Positions 5,685-8,046 of a DNA stretch of 8,046 nucleotides are shown here, piece after piece. Positions within the stretch are counted from its first letter, which is position 1; each line of letters begins with the position of its first letter. This stretch comes from Candidatus Bathyarchaeota archaeon (lineage in GTDB: Archaea; Thermoproteota; Bathyarchaeia; RBG-16-48-13; GCA-020355125). The position numbers were made by a program, and so were the translations under genes. The stretch covers positions 1 through 8,046 of the forward strand of contig JAOZHK010000025.1 of assembly GCA_026014905.1 (NCBI GenBank), in the 5' to 3' direction. The notes under the pieces are model-generated. The model did not search any database. It saw only the letters and a program-made list of their open reading frames with translations, and was not told the origin of the DNA.

Positions 5685-6821
5685 ATGCTACTCTGGATCA
5701 CTCTCGTTATTGGATTCGTTGTCGCCATCTTCTATTTTGCCTATCTTACTATTATCCTTCAAAATAGTACAAAGAATCAGCCCCCACGAAACTTGCAGTA
5801 TCAACCCTACATCTCATTTATTATTCCCTGTCACAATGAAGAGCAGACGATACGACGAAAATTGGAGAATGTTCTCCACCAAGATTATCCGCACGAGAAA
5901 ATCGAGATCACAATCATTGACAGTTCAACCGATAAAACAGCAGACATCATCACTGACTTCAAGGCGACGCATCCCCAACTAAACATGCTATTTATCAAAC
6001 AAAAACAACGAACAGGGAAATCAAAAGCCATCAATGAGGCTTACGCGAAAAGCAGTGGCGACATCCATATCATATCAGATAGTGATTCCATTATGCCTCC
6101 CAATGCGATCAGCAATTTGATATCCAATTTCGCCGACACTGAAATCGGTGCAGCGACAGGCCGAGGAGCATTCAGTACCGATGCAGATACTGAACAAGTA
6201 TACCTCGGATGGTATAACCTCCTTCGTCAAAGCGAAAGCAATATCGATTCCACACCCATCTTTGATGGCCATCTATCCGCATATCGAGCTGACTTAATCG
6301 AAAATGTCCCAGAAAATATCAATGCCGACGATTCAGCGCAAGCCATTTCCATACGGCGAAAAGGATATCGGACCATCTTCGACGCGCAATCAACCTTCAC
6401 GGAGTACGGCCCTGCCAGCTTGAAAGAACTGTTAAGAGTGAAAGTTCGGCGAGGACAAGGCTTGATTCGAATCTTCTGGCGAAACAGAGACCTACTCTTT
6501 AACCGCAAACATGGAAAGTTTTCACACCTTATCATGCCTGCTGAGTTTTTTATGTTGATTATTTCACCAATTCTAGTAGGAATACTATTAATCCTCACGC
6601 CACTTATCGCTTGGACGTATCTACCATCAAGTTACATTCTTATTGGAACGCTGGTTTGTGTAGGAATTTACTTTCTACCCAATAAGCGAAATTTTATTAA
6701 CCCGATACGTTTCATTATCTCCTTCCTTGTATATCAATTATCTCTGTTATACGCGATGGTACTCTGGATCATTGGCAGAAAAATGAATGTATGGAAGAAA
6801 AGCGAAAAAGTAGAGAGTTAA
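5685..6821 (+). CDS. Membrane-anchored family 2 glycosyltransferase (processive type)
   Basis: This 378-residue enzyme has one N-terminal helix (about 2-25), a cytoplasmic GT-A catalytic domain (about 42-260) and three C-terminal helices (about 286-310, 315-332 and 341-364). That layout is shared with hyaluronan and poly-GlcNAc synthases. The catalytic domain shows 'YISFIIPCHNEE' near 42-53 and 'ITIIDSSTDKT' with Asp79. The metal-binding Asp132/Asp134 lie in 'SDSDS', and 'FDGHLSAYRADLI' near 193-205 contributes to the acceptor region. 'NADDSAQAISIRRKGY' (Asp215-Asp216) holds the likely base. 'VRRGQGL' near 254-260 stands where processive enzymes have QxxRW. It probably transfers a sugar from a nucleotide donor to a membrane-bound lipid or growing glycan; the sugar is unknown. 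GTGAT at 5677-5681 can pair with the 16S tail just before the ATG. An upstream TATA box suggests its own promoter. Confidence 0.9.
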   Translation: MLLWITLVIGFVVAIFYFAYLTIILQNSTKNQPPRNLQYQPYISFIIPCHNEEQTIRRKLENVLHQDYPHEKIEITIIDSSTDKTADIITDFKATHPQLNMLFIKQKQRTGKSKAINEAYAKSSGDIHIISDSDSIMPPNAISNLISNFADTEIGAATGRGAFSTDADTEQVYLGWYNLLRQSESNIDSTPIFDGHLSAYRADLIENVPENINADDSAQAISIRRKGYRTIFDAQSTFTEYGPASLKELLRVKVRRGQGLIRIFWRNRDLLFNRKHGKFSHLIMPAEFFMLIISPILVGILLILTPLIAWTYLPSSYILIGTLVCVGIYFLPNKRNFINPIRFIISFLVYQLSLLYAMVLWIIGRKMNVWKKSEKVES

Positions 6822-6822
6822 T

Positions 6823-6891
6823 ATGGAACAACGAGCTAAGCAACGCAGATTCAATCAGCTAAGGATTGTTAAACGCGCGCGTACAGGATGA
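6823..6891 (+). CDS. Possible 22-residue basic micro-ORF
   Basis: The 103-base gap between the glycosyltransferase and the QueG-like gene begins with an ATG one base after the upstream stop. The frame runs 22 codons to TGA at 6889-6891. The peptide is very basic ('MEQRAKQRR' to 'IVKRARTG', seven Arg and two Lys). There is only a weak AGAG upstream, inside the preceding gene. The composition is striking, but frames this short arise by chance, so support is thin. Confidence 0.15.
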   Translation: MEQRAKQRRFNQLRIVKRARTG

Positions 6892-6909
6892 AACAGAATC
6901 ACGAAAGAA

Positions 6910-6915
6910 GTGAGG
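6910..6915 (+). promoter_or_regulatory. Ribosome binding site GTGAGG that favours the ATG at 6925
   Basis: GTGAGG can pair with the 16S tail and lies 9 bases before the ATG at 6925. Its GTG is in frame and could itself be read as a start, adding five residues (MRIVI). The good Shine-Dalgarno match and spacing suggest that it is the ribosome site and that the ATG is the true start. Confidence 0.6.
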
Positions 6916-6924
6916 ATAGTAATC

Positions 6925-7620
6925 ATGACACCTAAACAGTTAAGTGAAACCATCAAAACGATCGCCGTTACCGCGGGTGCTGAATTAGTAGGATTCACGT
7001 CGGCTCACACGCTTGAGGCTGATGCCCCATCTGGACATAAGCCATCAAATCTCTTACCAAACGCTAATAGCATAATCATCTTAGCTGGCGGCAATAAACT
7101 GAATGAAGATCGACACTACATTCGTGAGATTGGATCACTCTCCACCTTAACCCAAATCGAACTTAAAAACAGCGTCAAATTAGAGCGACGACGAACTCGT
7201 ACATGTATTCAAGCGGTTCATGACTTTCTGATCCGGAATGGCTACAAATCCGCCGTCGAAACCCATGGATGGTACGATACGTTATCGTTTAAGCAAGCTG
7301 CCTTGCACGCGGGATTGGGCATCATTGGAAGAGGTACCTTCATTATTCATCCGGAATATGGCACAATTAATGTCCTTGCCTGTATTGTAACCGACGCGAT
7401 TTTAATCCCTGACGAGCCCCTGGACATGGATCTATGTGGTGATTGTGTTATCTGTATCCAAGCATGTAAATACGGAACGTATAGAAAACGAGGAGACGTA
7501 TTCGAGTGGAATGGAAGCAGATGCCGATTCTATAACATCCTTCCTACTGAAAGCGGGACGATAACAACGTATGGACCTTGTAACGGAGATTGCATTAACT
7601 TATGTCCCATTGGACGATAA
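6925..7620 (+). CDS. QueG-like double [4Fe-4S] protein, short form, substrate unknown
   Basis: The 231-residue soluble protein resembles the cobalamin-binding and iron-sulfur parts of epoxyqueuosine reductase (QueG) and reductive dehalogenases. 'KQAALHAGLGIIGRGTFIIHPEYGT' near 123-147 matches the 'AGLGWxGKNTxLI' signature. It is followed by Cys171, 174, 177, 181 in 'CGDCVICIQACK', and by Cys200, 219, 223, 227 ending in 'CINLCPIG', enough for two clusters. QueG is about 350-380 residues and carries a catalytic Asp in a 'VDTGPLLER'-like stretch. Here the matching segment reads 'VETHGWYDTLSFKQAA', and the C-terminal HEAT-repeat region is missing. It is therefore unlikely to be QueG and probably belongs to the many archaeal paralogues of unknown reaction, perhaps an electron carrier or a corrinoid-linked reductase. 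The following gene starts 18 bases downstream. Start choice follows the GTGAGG site. Confidence 0.8.
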   Translation: MTPKQLSETIKTIAVTAGAELVGFTSAHTLEADAPSGHKPSNLLPNANSIIILAGGNKLNEDRHYIREIGSLSTLTQIELKNSVKLERRRTRTCIQAVHDFLIRNGYKSAVETHGWYDTLSFKQAALHAGLGIIGRGTFIIHPEYGTINVLACIVTDAILIPDEPLDMDLCGDCVICIQACKYGTYRKRGDVFEWNGSRCRFYNILPTESGTITTYGPCNGDCINLCPIGR

Positions 7621-7638
7621 AGCCCTGAGGAAAGCATC

Positions 7639-8040
7639 ATGGATGAAAATACTGCTATGAAACAATTTTTAGATATGCTTATGGCCGAGATTAAACCACT
7701 ACTGAGCATTGACCATAATAAAGAACGCATGACAAAAATTCACACAGTTTTCGCCGACAAGTCGTTAACACCTGCCAAGTATCATGGACTCATGCAGGAG
7801 AACACGTTTGCAGTCTGGGTAGTTGATGAAACGGTCCAAGAGATTTTTCGATGTACGAAGATATGGATCGAACTAATAGATGCACGCACAAATCTCTTAG
7901 ATAAAATATATGACCTTCGAGATATCCTGAGTCATGAATGGCTGATCCTTGTCATCGATCAAGAAGCCACCTATACAATGTATCGACCTCTCATCTGGGC
8001 AAAAGTCCAAGGACTGAAAAAAATCGTTGCACAAATGTAG
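7639..8040 (+). CDS. Hypothetical soluble protein, no family recognised
   Basis: I do not recognise this 133-residue protein. It has no signal peptide or transmembrane segment and only one Cys (in 'FRCTKIW'), so it is unlikely to bind a cluster. It seems mainly alpha-helical at both ends. The centre, 'NTFAVWVVDETVQEIF', and the segment 'HEWLILVIDQEATYTMYRPL' look like beta strands of a small alpha/beta domain. A GAGG site at 7627-7630 lies 8 bases before the ATG. Only 18 bases separate it from the QueG-like gene, so the two are probably translated from one message and may share a task. The stop at 8038-8040 is inside the window, so the gene is complete. Confidence 0.7.
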   Translation: MDENTAMKQFLDMLMAEIKPLLSIDHNKERMTKIHTVFADKSLTPAKYHGLMQENTFAVWVVDETVQEIFRCTKIWIELIDARTNLLDKIYDLRDILSHEWLILVIDQEATYTMYRPLIWAKVQGLKKIVAQM

Positions 8041-8046
8041 AGTATC

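Noticed and set aside
6227..6598. 123-codon open frame on the minus strand
   Set aside because: It is antisense to the catalytic domain of the family 2 glycosyltransferase and shows no motif or ribosome site.
6873..6882. Palindrome ACGCGCGCGT as an operator or terminator
   Set aside because: It is a single 10-base alternating run with no loop, no poly-T after it and no second copy seen, so a chance run is likely.

Overview
The window most likely comes from an archaeon, at moderate GC and with every recognisable gene on the + strand. Four things point that way. Two proteins resemble archaeal membrane families: a short DUF1616 protein, and a two-helix protein ending in a Cys-rich 'CCPLCSS' motif. 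There is an FrhB/FdhB-type flavin-iron-sulfur protein. The sequence TTTATATA, a classic archaeal TATA box, lies at a sensible distance upstream of one gene. Ribosome sites include GGTGAGG and GTGAGG, which suit an AUCACCUCCU 16S tail. I cannot name a phylum; the protein families feel TACK-like, but that is a weak impression.

Layout. Bases 2-271 are the C-terminal end of a gene cut by the window edge, possibly a large membrane protein of a surface-glycan pathway. Next come a family 4 glycosyltransferase (276-1487), a complete MurA-type UDP-GlcNAc enolpyruvyl transferase (1519-2763) and an FrhB-like protein with a 2[4Fe-4S] ferredoxin head (2790-4058). These three are separated by only 31 and 26 bases and look like one transcription unit. 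After a 72-base AT-rich gap there is a second block: the two-helix protein with the Cys motif (4131-4892) overlapping a 66-residue membrane protein (4889-5089). A 108-base gap leads to a short DUF1616 protein (5198-5617). A likely promoter then precedes a membrane-anchored family 2 glycosyltransferase (5685-6821). The last two genes are a short QueG-like double [4Fe-4S] protein (6925-7620) and a soluble protein I do not recognise (7639-8040).

How the genes may work together. Two glycosyltransferases, an enolpyruvyl transferase acting on UDP-GlcNAc, and several membrane proteins suggest a locus for a surface glycan or glycolipid. The most interesting point is that MurA makes UDP-GlcNAc-enolpyruvate, which MurB reduces in bacteria. 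No MurB is present here; the next gene instead encodes an FrhB-family reductase, a family that already includes a vinyl-group reductase (BciB). An F420H2- or ferredoxin-dependent replacement for MurB, giving a muramic-acid-like sugar in an archaeon, is therefore a testable hypothesis. It is inference, not something the sequence proves.

No tRNA, rRNA, CRISPR array, insertion sequence or convincing terminator hairpin was seen. No gene-free stretch exceeds about 110 bases.
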